Of a stretch of DNA of 64,000 nt, positions 37,038-48,600 are shown one piece after another (positions within the stretch are counted from its first letter, which is position 1; each line of letters starts with the position of its first letter). The DNA lies in assembly GCA_003864495.1 (NCBI GenBank), contig ML133433.1, forward strand, positions 1,499,618 to 1,563,617, given 5' to 3'. This DNA comes from Nemopilema nomurai. Taxonomy: Eukaryota > Cnidaria > Scyphozoa > Rhizostomeae > Rhizostomatidae. The notes below the pieces were generated by a model, which saw only the letters and a list, made by a program, of their open reading frames with translations, was not told where the DNA came from and ran no database searches. The position numbers and the translations under genes are program-made.

Positions 37038-40000
37038 ATGCCGCTTTCGTGTAGATTTTATAAGCAGATATACCCGGAGATTGATGATGTCGTTATGGTC
37101 AACGTGCGAAGTATTGCCGAAATGGGCGCATATGTTCATTTGTTGGAATACAAAAATATCGAAGGGATGATCCTGCTCAGCGAATTGTCGAGAAGGCGTA
37201 TACGATCTATAAACAAATTGATTAGAGTTGGAAGAAACGAATGCGTAGTTGTCATTCGAGTGGACAAAGATAAAGGTAAAGATCCCTACTTAAACGATTG
37301 GCCACCTATTTTCGCTTATATACTTTATAATTTTGAACAAACCCCTTTTCTGCACCAACGTTTTTTTGTTCAGATTTCAATCGTTAGTTTGCTTTTGTTT
37401 TTTGGTTCTTCCTTAATCATATTAGACATGTAAGTGCACTAACATACTGTTATTATATTTTCTAGCCACTCAAACTTTGCATTTCTTCTACAGTCATGAT
37501 AATTTATCAGTTAGGATTATATACTCTAATTTATATACTCTAAATATTATGGTACCATTGAACAACATTAAATAATTCATAACATTTGATTATTGTGAAC
37601 TTAAAACTGAAATGGCTAAATTGCAATGGTACCTACATTTTTAATTCAATTAATGCATACATTTGAAGCTATGTATTTTTCAGATGAGGGGGAATGAAGG
37701 TCAAGGGATCATAACTTGTTGTACATGATTGGGAATGCATAAGGAAATAAGTTACTGGCTCTTATCGCTATTATGTTTCCATTAAACTGTGAAAATTGAC
37801 CCAAAATGGAACATTTTAGCTTGTTGATTCATTTTTTCAACAGCTCTGCTTTATAAAACAATATTTTGATGTTTAGATGATGTTGTCTCTAAACTTGCAA
37901 TTTATTGTATCTTGATATTCATAGCCTGCTCGTCATGTTTCGAAGCTTCTTTTCAGGTTATATTGATTTATCAAAAAGAAGAGTTTCACCAGAAGAAGTT
38001 AAGAAATGTGAAGAAAAATTTAACAAAGCGAAAACGGTATTATATACTTTTAATGCCTTCCAGTGACAAAAATTTTTATTGAAAAATATATTCGGTTCCT
38101 TCTGACAATAGTGATGTTACCAAACTTAGTGTCAGAATCTTAAACATATATTACAATCTTTGTTAATCAAGGTTTTTGGAAGGATGTGAAAATGCAGTCG
38201 AAACAGGTCCTCAACTTTATACTAATACTAGACATCGAAAATTCCTTTACAAATGGAAACTGAGTAGTTAGAATACAGCCATAAATTACAGTTTACTCAT
38301 TTAGTTAAACATATAAAGGGTTTATATTTGTTTTACAGGTTAATAGTATTCTAAGACATGTTGCTGAAGTTTTGGAGTATTCTAGTGATGAACAATTAGA
38401 GGAGCTTTATGAAAAGACTGCTTGGTATTTTGATGAGAAATATAGAACCACTGGGGGATCTTATGAAATTTTCAAGCATGCTGTCAAGTTAGTTACTGCT
38501 TTTTATAATCTTTGTAGACATATATATATATATATATAGCTTTTAATACTTTTGTCTTATTACTTGATAACTCTTAAATCAGCTGTTGTTCAATAGCTAT
38601 CTTTCACAATATTTTGAAGAGGAAAGAGATAGTTGAGTAGTAAATGGGAGAGATGGTAAATGAGAGATACATTTTTCTATCCTTTCTTTTCAAATCCCTA
38701 TTTTGTATTTTTCAAAAGTTTTAGATTCATCCTGATAATTATCAATCATTTGATTATGCAAATATTTAGGTATACAAAATCATTCACTGAAAGCAATTAT
38801 AATTTCAGATTCAAGATGTCTTTGTAAATAAATTATAAAAAAGAAATTGGGCAAATAATTTGAATTGATGTGAAAGAATTGAAATGTATATACTTCTATG
38901 TCATGGGAAAAACTTGTTTTGATATTTGTCATTTTCTTGTTACTTCAAGGGCTCATCAGTTTTTTCATTAATTAAAATACTTTTTCTTAATATTTGGCTT
39001 TTATGAATCTTCATGTCAATTAGTTTTCTTGTTTTTTTCTTCAATTTATTTATTTTTCATGGTCAATGTAGCTAATTATCTCAGCTTTCTGCCTAATTTG
39101 CAGCTTTTGTCATAGATAAAAAGTTCTTAATGAAAATTCAACTTAGTAGCCCACTGTTTTTAGTGAACCGACAATTTTGGATGATTGTGAGCTTGATGAA
39201 CAGACCAAGGAAGTTCTTCTTACTGACATCAATCGACGCATGACACCTCAGGCAATCAAAGTAAGGTCAGATATTGAAGTAGCTTGCTATGGGTATGAAG
39301 GAATTGATGCTGTCAAAACAGCACTAATGGAAGGGCTCAAATTCTCCAGTGAGGAAATGCCTGTCAAAGTGAGTGAGATTCAAGTTTGATTTTTATGTTG
39401 TCTATTCTTTCCACTCTTGTTTAGGCAAGATTATTGCACTTCTATCACAGCTATGTAATTACAAATGTTCTATTCTCCAACTATGGTTGAGGTCATTGAT
39501 TTTGTATCTCACTATATACAGCATTTTTTTCAAAATTGAACATCAGAATTAAAATCCACATCTTTAACTTAATTTATACTGAAATATTCATGTTGATCGG
39601 ACTCTGTTTTAAATATTAACATGTTTCTTGAGATTTGAGGGTATTTTGCCCCTGCAGTGAATTATTTTCAAATGTACAGGAAAAGCTGAACTCTTAATAT
39701 GGGTTGATTTGCAGCTTCCGATTTTATGATCCATTTTTGCCATATATGAAGATAAGAATTGCTTGAATACGAGAATTGTAACCACTTCTCCAAATTTACC
39801 CTGAAAAGAGGGAAGTAATATTGCTCATTTTGCAGTTTCAAGTAAAGCTGAGAGAGGGCCTTTTTCAAAGAGAAATCTGTTCTTGCAAAAGAAATTCAGT
39901 CCCCTTAAACAACCCCACCTTGTTGCATTGTGTCTGAAATCATATGAAATAAATTAAATTCTTAGAAGCTTTATTTATTAACAAATACAGAGAAGCAGTA

Positions 40001-41330
40001 GTTTTATAGCTTAGAGACTAAATATTTTGTACTTAGCCTCTTTATTTAAAAACCAGACTCAATGTCAGTAGCTAAATAAGTAACAAAATAGGCTGATTAC
40101 CCTCTGCCTCCATATGAGAACAAATTTATGTAGACAGAAAGAGTTTGTATTTTCACTTTCACACTTCTGAAGAAGGGGTGAAGTAGATGGTGATTGGTCT
40201 TTTGACAGCCAATCATGCGCTCTTTTCACAATCCTGTTTTTGACCACTATTGACTGTTTATTTTGTCAGCTTTTTGTTATTTTCTGACATTTGCCTACTC
40301 TAAGGAGAGTCAACCTACTTCAGTAAAAATTACTTAAGTATGCTAAAATCATGTTTCAGTAGTTTCTCACAACCATGATTACAATTTTTGCTAGTGCTAT
40401 TTAATTTTTCGGATATCAGTCTGAAGATTGGTGAAGGAGAAATTTGTCTCATATTCTATAGATCAATCTGATTGCACCTCCTCTGTACGTTGTTACAACA
40501 ACAACATTGGAACGTGAACTGGGGGTGGAGACCCTGAAAAAAGCTATCAAGGCAATTGAGGACTCTATTATAGCCAATAAGGGGCAGTTCAATGTGAAAA
40601 TGGAGGTAAGGGCTAGTATATTTTCAGTGTTTTGTAATGGGAAGCATGAGATGAGAGGTCTATGTGGAAGGCAAATAAATAACTGTCTGAGTCAAAGAGA
40701 ACCTTTTTGTTTGACGAAATGATGAAGGAACTTGGTCTTTCAGCCTGGTAATTTTCAATACACTTTTTTATTTTGAGGCAAAATTATTTGTAATGACTCT
40801 ACAGGCAGATCTTTACTGATGCAAAAATTGAATGCAATAGCAATTAAGAAGGCAGCAGTAATGTAGAAAGATGTTCAGTTCACTTTCGACTGATGAGTAT
40901 CAGAAATATTGCTTTGCCATTTTTTTATCCTGTTATTTGAAATAATTGGCGACAACAAAATTCTTGCCAAAGGTAGAGGTTTTCATTTCTCTGGTATTTT
41001 TTGGGTCTGTAAATGAGCACCAGGGGTATGGGGGATCAAGTAGAAGATGTTTCTATACTAACGCACTACACATAGAGGTTGTCTTTCAACGTTCTTCATC
41101 CTAGGGTCAACCATTTTCATAAATTCACCAGCTTGCATGCTCTTGGCGTAAAAATAGTTTAGAAGTTTAACCTTGAGATTTTTTATTATTTGCAGCCTAA
41201 AGTTGTCACAGATACGGATGAGGCTGAATTCTCCAAGCAACTTGCTCAACTGGAGAAGATGAATGCTGAGGTTGCGGGAGATGACAGTGCTGATGAAATG
41301 CCTGATGATGAAGATGAACCAGAGCAGTAA
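37038..41330 (+). CDS. EIF2S1: Eukaryotic translation initiation factor 2 subunit alpha
   Basis: Alpha subunit of eIF2, the GTPase complex that brings initiator Met-tRNA to the 40S ribosome. Coding exons: 37038-37275, 37957-38036, 38339-38487, 39164-39368, 40462-40605, 41196-41330 (TAA), joined in frame to 316 aa; the human protein is 315 aa. The start MPLSCRFY corresponds to MPGLSCRFY. The N-terminal S1/OB domain is seen as [20 protein letters not shown], then the phospho-loop [10 protein letters not shown]. Its first Ser after Glu-Leu is residue 51, the stress-kinase (PERK, GCN2, PKR, HRI) target. The helical domain and the C-terminal alpha/beta domain ([26 protein letters not shown]) follow, with an acidic tail ending DDEDEPEQ. 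Introns mix phases 1, 0, 2, 0 and 0. Nothing is missing. Confidence 0.97.
38519..38539. repeat. (TA)n microsatellite in EIF2S1 intron 3
   Basis: About ten TA dinucleotides just downstream of exon 3. Confidence 0.9.
39493..39765. repeat. Dispersed repeat, copy 2 (EIF2S1 intron 4)
   Basis: Second copy of the repeat described at 36262-36600, diverged and slightly shorter, in the same orientation, inside the intron between exons 4 and 5. Confidence 0.75.
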
Positions 41331-42670
41331 TGAACCATGATCAACTGATTAAACGTAGCGATTAGTATTGCTATGTCTTGCCCAGCCCTGATGCATCTGC
41401 TGATATTGCAAAGGTCAATGCAGCTTCTTAACATAGAAGCGTTTGGTATACGTTGCGAATATATGCAATACTTTGTCAATTCATTTGTCTTTGCCTCTAT
41501 ACGCTAATGACGCGTCTTGTCCATTTGCTCTTTCCTTTTGGTTCGAATTTCTTTTGAAATGTTCAAATATTTGTCAATTGTGGGCAAAACCCAGTACAGA
41601 TTACAACTGAACTGGTTTGGTTTAGAGTGAACTTGGCCCGATTCACAACCAGTATTCTTTGCAAAATGGTTTTCACTACTTGCGTTTTCAATATGGTTGT
41701 CACTATCGCGTTTATACGGACGTGGCAGGAAAGTGTAGGGTTTTAGAAAATTAATTTCGAACGGAAGGGTTTCCTACTGCCTAAAAGGGTGTACGGGTGA
41801 CCTGACTTCACAAGCGCTCCTCCTACTCGTGAGACAACATTTAGATGATAGAGGAAATTATTGTGGATATCCGCTCATTGGTGATGAAATTTCTAATAAT
41901 GTAAGTTTGAATAGCGACATTTTCACGAAATTTAGAGTCTAATATGTTTAAGTCTAGGAATAAGTTTATTGCCGCGTGAATTAATGGAATCCTTTGAGTA
42001 TCTCAGCAAGGCATGTTAACTCATGTTTTTGAGAAGGTAGTTCATTGCAAATAATTTTATGCCTGTTGTGATTGCAACGTGGCTTGTTGATCGCATTAGG
42101 CATGAAACTCTGGTGAAATTCAGACCCATTCCTTTTTATATACCACAAGCATGGAAAGCTCTGCCTACAATTAGCACTTTGTTCGTGAATTGCGAGAAAG
42201 AATGCTGAGAGTTATTTAAAGAATCACCTTATCTGAAAGGTGCAAGCAAAAGTGCTCCGCAATTCCCCTGGCACAAGGCACCATTGTGTTGCGCATTGGC
42301 ATATTCAGAGATGCCAATCTACTTGATAAACGAGATTCTCTAAAGACAAGGAATGCAACGTGTTTAAAGTTAGAAGATACTATTCACTGACAAAGAAACG
42401 ATCTAATGTCGCGTTTTCGTAAACAAAATGGAAAATTTTACTCATTTAGAAACCAGGAGCAGAAGAGCATGCTATGGCAATTTGCTCATATCCCGGTTAT
42501 GTTATCAACTCTACACGCCTCTTCATCCACCCAGATTTCACTGTTGCCTGCTGGTTAACATCTGTGAGGTTTGTTTTTGTTAAAATTCAGTTCAAGATAT
42601 GCTGTAGCAATTAATAGATAGAGTTAGATGTATACAACATTTTGTCTACACGATATCGTGCACAACTTAC
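41331..42670. other. EIF2S1 3' region and intergenic DNA
   Basis: Holds the EIF2S1 3' UTR of unknown length. No further exon, RNA gene or repeat was recognised before the minisatellite. Confidence 0.45.
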
Positions 42671-42835
42671 CAGTATAGTGGAAATTAGACACGATAGCGT
42701 GGCCAGTATAGTAGAAATTAGACACGATAGCGTGGCCAGTATAGTGGAAATTAGACACGATAGCGTGGCCAGTATAGTGAAAATTAGACACGATAGCGTG
42801 GCCAGTATCGTGGAAATTAGACACGATATTGTGGC
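42671..42835. repeat. 33-bp minisatellite, 5 copies
   Basis: Five units of CAGTATAGTGGAAATTAGAC plus ACGATAGCGTGGC, starting at 42671, 42704, 42737, 42770 and 42803. The unit is a multiple of three, so frames stay open through it on both strands, producing repetitive 11-residue frames. There is no sign that these are genes: no splice or start context and no known family. Confidence 0.95.
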
Positions 42836-43016
42836 CTGTATCGCAGAGAGCACACAAATGTTTAAACGATTTCAACCGCGCTGAATTAGCAGCACCAAAT
42901 TGGCAGAGTTGGTAAAGGTTAAATGTGTTTTCGAACCGCAATACTGCCATGATTTTTTGAATTTACGTAAACCATCCTACGATGATTGTTTAGATCACGC
43001 CACTTTACTGAGCTGT

Positions 43017-43733
43017 TCATATAAACGTTATCTCTGGTTCATCGACAGATATCCCAGAATCCCTTTTGCTTTTAAGATTCCACGAAGCAACACGTCTCTG
43101 TCCCAGGCCCCTTCCTCTACGCAGCACTGGCCGATCGGACAAAAATTGTTCCCTTTGCTCGCAAGAACTGTAAAAACAACCAACGCCAAAATTGCCATCT
43201 GCCTTAAAGGATTTTTCACTGACGAGGTTCTCTTTCTGAGGTCCAGTGTGGCAACTTGCTGAATGATTTTTAATGCCATCAATTTTCCTATACATCGCAG
43301 CAAGCTCTCCCTGGCCCTTTTCTGTCATCCTGTCAAGCAGCAACCCCCGGACTTCGCAATATTCAGTTAAGTCTACAGGCAAACATCCATGATCGTCCCG
43401 GGCGTTCACGTCAGCACACGAGTTCAAAAGAAGTCTGATCAGAGTTGGATCGTTCTTGCTTGAGAACGCAGCTGCGTGAAGCGCCGACCATCCGTGTTTA
43501 CCGCGCTGTTCGATGTCCACGCCATACTCAATGAGCATTGCAGCGGCTTCCTTGTTTCGATCCAAGCACGCTTTCTGCAGCGCGGTAAAACCGTGAAATC
43601 GCTCGTCAAGAAGTACTCGCCGTATCTGCATTGTCCCCACGTGATTCAGTATCAATGTCTTCAACAGCGCATTGTCCATGCGTTCAACGGATTCTCTAAA
43701 TGCAAACTTCACGCGCAGGAAACTGTTCTCCAT
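43017..43733 (-). CDS. Ankyrin-repeat protein with PP1-docking RVxF motif (PPP1R27-like)
   Basis: Single-exon frame, 238 aa from the first in-frame ATG (43733) to the stop at 43017. Residues 7-10 are RVKF, the canonical protein phosphatase 1 docking motif, directly before two ankyrin repeats (about 47-79, FTALQKACLDRNKEAAAMLI; 80-114, GWSALHAAAFSSKNDPTLI) and a third, partial one (GCLPVDL). This order of RVxF followed by ankyrin repeats is that of small PP1 regulators such as PPP1R27, and MYPT-like subunits in reduced form; function as a PP1-targeting or inhibitory subunit is inferred. The C-terminal 90 residues are disordered, with an RRVAS basophilic-kinase site and a DSGIS motif near the end. 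The frame is open for another 20-odd codons upstream, with no earlier ATG. A pyrimidine-rich TTTCTAG lies just before the ATG, so a 5' UTR intron ending there is possible. Confidence 0.8.
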   Translation of the reverse strand: MENSFLRVKFAFRESVERMDNALLKTLILNHVGTMQIRRVLLDERFHGFTALQKACLDRNKEAAAMLIEYGVDIEQRGKHGWSALHAAAFSSKNDPTLIRLLLNSCADVNARDDHGCLPVDLTEYCEVRGLLLDRMTEKGQGELAAMYRKIDGIKNHSASCHTGPQKENLVSEKSFKADGNFGVGCFYSSCEQREQFLSDRPVLRRGRGLGQRRVASWNLKSKRDSGISVDEPEITFI

Positions 43734-43734
43734 T

Positions 43735-44281
43735 CTAGAAACACGGGTTATTACTTCTGACCAAGTTGTTTTCAACCATTTCCATTTCCTCGTCGATTGC
43801 TTGAACTTGCCTTCCCACGATTTTCAACACATATCGACTTCCTAGGCGGCGGATTTCAAACTCAAAGCCAGAAATGTCTACGGTAATTAACAGACGGAAA
43901 CTCCAACTTCACTCTTCGTTTGTCCACAGACTGTTATCATATCCAGATCCTTTCCCTTCAAAGCTTCACCCACAGAATATTTCACAGAGCAGCCAAAAAT
44001 GTTCAGAGTTGCTCGAAAGTCACTATGTCATAGTCTTTGAAACTGAATCAGGCTTTTTAGCTTTATAGAAAAATCACAAGATTCCACAAACAAACCTTAG
44101 CTTTGTCCTCCACAAGATCGCGAAGATGTTTCTTTTCAATGCTAGTCTTGTATATAGACAGTTCTTCAAAAACTTGATCTGGGAGACCAATAATGAACCT
44201 ACTCAGCAATCCTAGGCCCGTATCTACGTGCAGCTTTGGAAAAACCGGTTGCAGGGGACAAGGAAGCACCAGCATATGCAT
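43735..44281 (-). pseudogene. Candidate coding relic in several frames (unassigned)
   Basis: Immediately upstream of the ankyrin gene, the minus strand shows coding-like stretches in more than one frame. From 44281 a 60-codon frame includes HVDTGLGLLSRFIIGLPDQV and ends DLVEDKAK at a donor-like AAG|GTTTGT. Next comes a stretch with VGEALKGKDLDMITVCGQTK, and a shift near 43880 leads into DISGFEFEIRRLGSRYVLKI, which stops at 43735, one base before the ankyrin ATG. I could not join these in one frame with good splice sites. GLLSRFIIGLP faintly recalls the DUF3987 primase-helicase-like family, but this is weak. It could be a decayed element, or poorly resolved exons of a real gene. Confidence 0.25.
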
Positions 44282-44459
44282 GACTCATTGAGATGAGAGG
44301 TGAGAGAGTCACGTCAACACTACACACGAAGGCAATGGGACATCGGCAATGCTACTAATTCAAGCTGAGAGGCATTTCAAGACCACGGCATGTGATGATG
44401 CCTCGAGTAGTGAAGTCGACCAGAAACATAAATTGCGTGGAGTAAGTCTAATTTGCCAT

Positions 44460-44628
44460 TAAGGCCCGAAATGAAAACGGTACGAAATGATACCGTTTCG
44501 GCCTTCCGTTTACACTGAAACGGGATCGTATCTAGTATAAAACGAAAACGATTTTGAAAACGGTACGAAATGAAAACGGAACGAAACGTTTTAGTGTAAA
44601 CACCTGAAAACGGTACGATTTCATGCCA
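44460..44628. mobile_element. Inverted-repeat element built from GAAAACGGTACGAAATG units (MITE-like)
   Basis: The motif GAAAACGGTACGAAATG recurs at both sides, and a partly inverted version (ATACCGTTTCGG) also occurs. An internal inverted pair, GTTTACACTGAAACG and CGTTTTAGTGTAAAC, is clear. The whole would fold on itself and has no coding capacity. The ends are imperfect and no target duplication is certain. Confidence 0.6.
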
Positions 44629-45640
44629 GATTCTCATAGAGGCTAGGTTTTATCCTAAGTGAGGCCATTTCAAAAGATGTAAAGAACTTGTACTTAACTT
44701 GATGATGATGATGATAATGATGATGATGACATAGCAATGCGGTAAAGATAGCCAGGACAGGTCACTTGGGGCGCCGCCACTGAAGACACAAAAAACTGGC
44801 ATTAAGAAATGTAGAGCGACGTAGATCCAAAGACCATTAGTTTTTACAAAGCCCCACTCGCAAAGCGTCCTCGGTTTAAATTTTGTAAATAGTGCACTAG
44901 AATCTAGTTTTCTGATAAAATATTTTTCTTTATATTTTAAATAGAAGAACACATATAATCTTGATGACAACTTTATAATATAATTTCTCAAAGATACCTG
45001 ACCAACTTAGATTTACCTTGGAAGAAAATGCGGGAAAGCATATCCAGCGTGGTAAAAGCTCGTTACCAAAAGCACGAAAAATGGATACCTGGTGAAATTC
45101 TGATGCACGAGGGGCGTACTCTTTGGGTTTCTTGTTGCAATGTCCGCTTTTTTATAAAAAGTGCGGATGTCCCTTCGTACACACGCAACTTGTGAATGTG
45201 CAGCGTGTTTGGTTTTGGCTTGCTTGTTAGTTATGTTATAGTTGTGTTTCAATGTCATACTCCTCCGCAATTAACCTTTCTTCTCAGTATTTTTTCTGTA
45301 AAATGATGTTGCTGTCGTTGTTTTATGTAGCTGTCGTTCACTATGCAGCAACGCATTTACCCATGAGGCTGCTGGACTCGAATTTGAGATTCAGTAGGTG
45401 TTATGCCTTAAATGGATTTCGCTCCTACACTGAAAAGAACATTTAGTTGCATTTTTCATCAATATGTTATACACTGCATCAAAGTGAAATACAATTTTCT
45501 GAGACAACAAAGTCAAATGAGATAATTCGAAAAAATAACTCAAAATTATTTCATATTATATACACTGAATGCAAAATTAACTATACAACATGTTCAATTT
45601 TTCTATTCCATATAGAAATACAACAATAGGAGTAATCATA
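44629..45640. other. Spacer between element and RNASEH1 3' end
   Basis: Contains a short (TGA)n microsatellite at about 44700-44729. No exon is supported. The RNASEH1 3' UTR must lie at its right edge, as the gene reads leftwards. Confidence 0.45.
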
Positions 45641-48600
45641 TCACTGCATGGGCTTTCTTGCACCCTCCTTTGATAGTCTGTCTGCATGCTCATTTCCAAA
45701 TTCTCCTTGGTGGCCTCTCACATGGACCTGTGTGGATAATTAAATAAGTTCAAGCATAAAATGTGGACAATTATATCATCATATCAGTTTCTAGAGTCAC
45801 CTCTTCCTAGAGTCAATATATCTAGGTATAAACATCAATACATGGTGTGTCTTCACCCCTAAACAAATCCCTATTCCATAAACATGTTTTTATTCAAAAA
45901 TAAGTCTATATTTCTGGTATGTTTGGTTTTATGCCTGAAGTGATAGTTATTGTTTGTTCTCAGTCAAGGGGTATGAAAAGGAAAGAATCAACATATGTAT
46001 TAAGAAAACATCAATTCTAACTCAACCAACCCAGTTTACTTTGACGCGTTGGCACATATCATCCAGTTTCTTAATGTCCTCTTGGTTTTTTACGTCACTT
46101 CCAGTACTTGATTTCCAACTATTTCTCTTCCATGTATTAATCCAGTCAGTAACACCTTTTGATTAAAGCAAACACAACTTAAGCATGTGTTTAACTTATT
46201 GAAGAGAAAATGAATCATAGTCCAGTCTGAGTGGAATTCTAGCCCCTTAAATTATGGATTGGTTTCAAATTCAATCAATGTTTAGTTGAAGGGCATTAAT
46301 GCCTGTGTATGCAGCTGTACACATCATAAACCGCAGAAAGAGAAAATACTGGTATTTAAAGGGGTTAATATGTAGAGAAAAATCTTGCAGCTCTCGCCTG
46401 AAGATCACACCAAATTATGAGAGTCAAAAAGCCACTTGGAGCCCTCCATTTCTACCTACCAAAAGTTTGTATAAGTACATGGCATCAAACCTTCCTTGTG
46501 AACAAACTTGTGTGGACAAGGATATTGATAAGCCTATTACAATCAGATTCTGTCAACTAAAAACAACATAATTATGCTATTGCACATACAGTTTATTGTA
46601 TATTTGCTATCAGTCCTGACTTCGATTACACTGATACTATTTTCAACAGCTTGTTCCAATGCTCTGATTGCAGCCTGAAATGATAGTATGTTCACTGGAT
46701 GACTGAGGGGAATACTGTTTTGAAAATTAATATAGCTGATTTGAAATGTTTAAAAAAGACAACTGGTTGTGAGAACCACTGCAATTAGCAGTTAGATGAC
46801 ATAAGGTTAATTGCACCATTATACAGTATTTATAGACTCTGAAGACCACAATGAAAATTAGAAATTAGTTTATCTATCAAGTTAATTTAGTGCAATGAAA
46901 CAATACCTTTGCTTATAGGATCCTCAGTGCATCTAGAAACTCTCATTATCACAGCAAACAAAATGACAAAGCTAGAAAAAATGTCCCTTTAGGTTACAGT
47001 ACATGATTGTTGGACAAGAAATAAACTATTTATCAGAAGACATTAGAAAATTTTGTTAAAGAGAATAGTTCCTACATTTAACTCTGCTCTCTGGTTGGTT
47101 TGGTGACCATCCAATCTTTCTGATAAATTTCTAAAACAAATGAACTTCATGTAGGAAATTTCAAGCACATGAAAAATATGCAGAGCAACAATATAAATCA
47201 TAAGCAAATATGCAAAGACAGGTAAACTGACATATCATATGAATTAAATAATGATAAGTTGGCAGACCTTTTATCATCAGTGCCCCAGAAAACACCTATT
47301 CCAGCGCTAGCATTTCCCGTTCCATTTCTAAAACAGCCACCATCAGTATACACAACAGGAACGTCTTTGCCTGCTTTTGATGTAGACAGGGAACCTAGAA
47401 ATAAAGAAGAGGAAATATGTTTGTAGCTCAGAAAGGTATATGAGTAAAGTCTGAGCAGTCTGAACATTCAGAGCTGAAGTAGACAGAGTGGGAGTAAAGC
47501 GACCAGGTGGCCCCAGGAGTGAAAGCAATTAACATGATTGTTATTATTGAATATTAGGAGTTTGATTGCATCTTTAAATTGATTGCTCTCTCTAATTATC
47601 ATTTACCTTCTTTAGGTTGTCAATTACTTAAGTCATTATAACAGTCTATTAAACATTATAGTGTAACTAAAATAGTTAACACTCAAAGAATTTACTTAAA
47701 GTTCATTATTAATTCATTGATTTATGGCTCAATGGTATTCAAATAAAAAATATTTCACAATACAGAATCAAATAAAACTTGGCTCATATTTACCTTCAAA
47801 TTTTGCCATTGAAGTTGAAGTATTTCTCTTCTTCCGGCTGATTGAAGGCTTTTTCTAACAAATGAAATAAATTCAGTCTAAGTTTAACTTCTAATTTAAC
47901 TACTTAAATGTTGTGTATATTTACCTCAGATTAATGTTTAGTGTTACAAGAATTGAGGCATTTTGGTGTGATTGTAAGATGCTGTTCGTACACTAATAAT
48001 TCCATCCATCAATTAATGTGTCATTTCCAAGGCTAGAAAGTCTTATTATAGGTGCAGAGCACAGGGAGCCAGAGAAAAGGCCATCTGTCTATTCAGCGTC
48101 TTGATTCCAACAAAATGACTCAAATTACCAGGCGTATGATTATGTGAAACTAAGGGGAATGTTGTTGAGTATGTTACTGTGGATACAGAGACAACGGAAG
48201 GTTATCACCAATGGAGGACATAATTACATTGGGCAATGGACACTACAAATGCATGACCAAGCTTTCTCAAAAAGTGAGGAGAGTTGACAGCTCTCTGTAA
48301 TTCCAGGAATATATAATCATAAGGTGTGGTCACAACGAGAGGAAGGACTAGGACACTGCTTGATAAGCATAAAGCTTCTCTGTGTCCTAAAAACAACCTT
48401 CAGAAGCTAGGTAAAAAACAAATAGAAATTTACAAATAATATAATTTTGCAAAATTTCAACAGGCTGACTGACTTATATCAAAATAGGTATTTAGAAAGC
48501 ACAATAAATGGAGAGACACAGACTTCAAACCAAAGGAATCCTTTTGATATGTACAACCTTAAAAAGACCTTTCCCTTTTCTGATTGGAAAGTATTTTTAA

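Noticed and set aside
42624..42950. Repetitive frames on both strands over the 33-bp minisatellite
   Set aside because: Explained by a repeat unit divisible by three and lacking stops.
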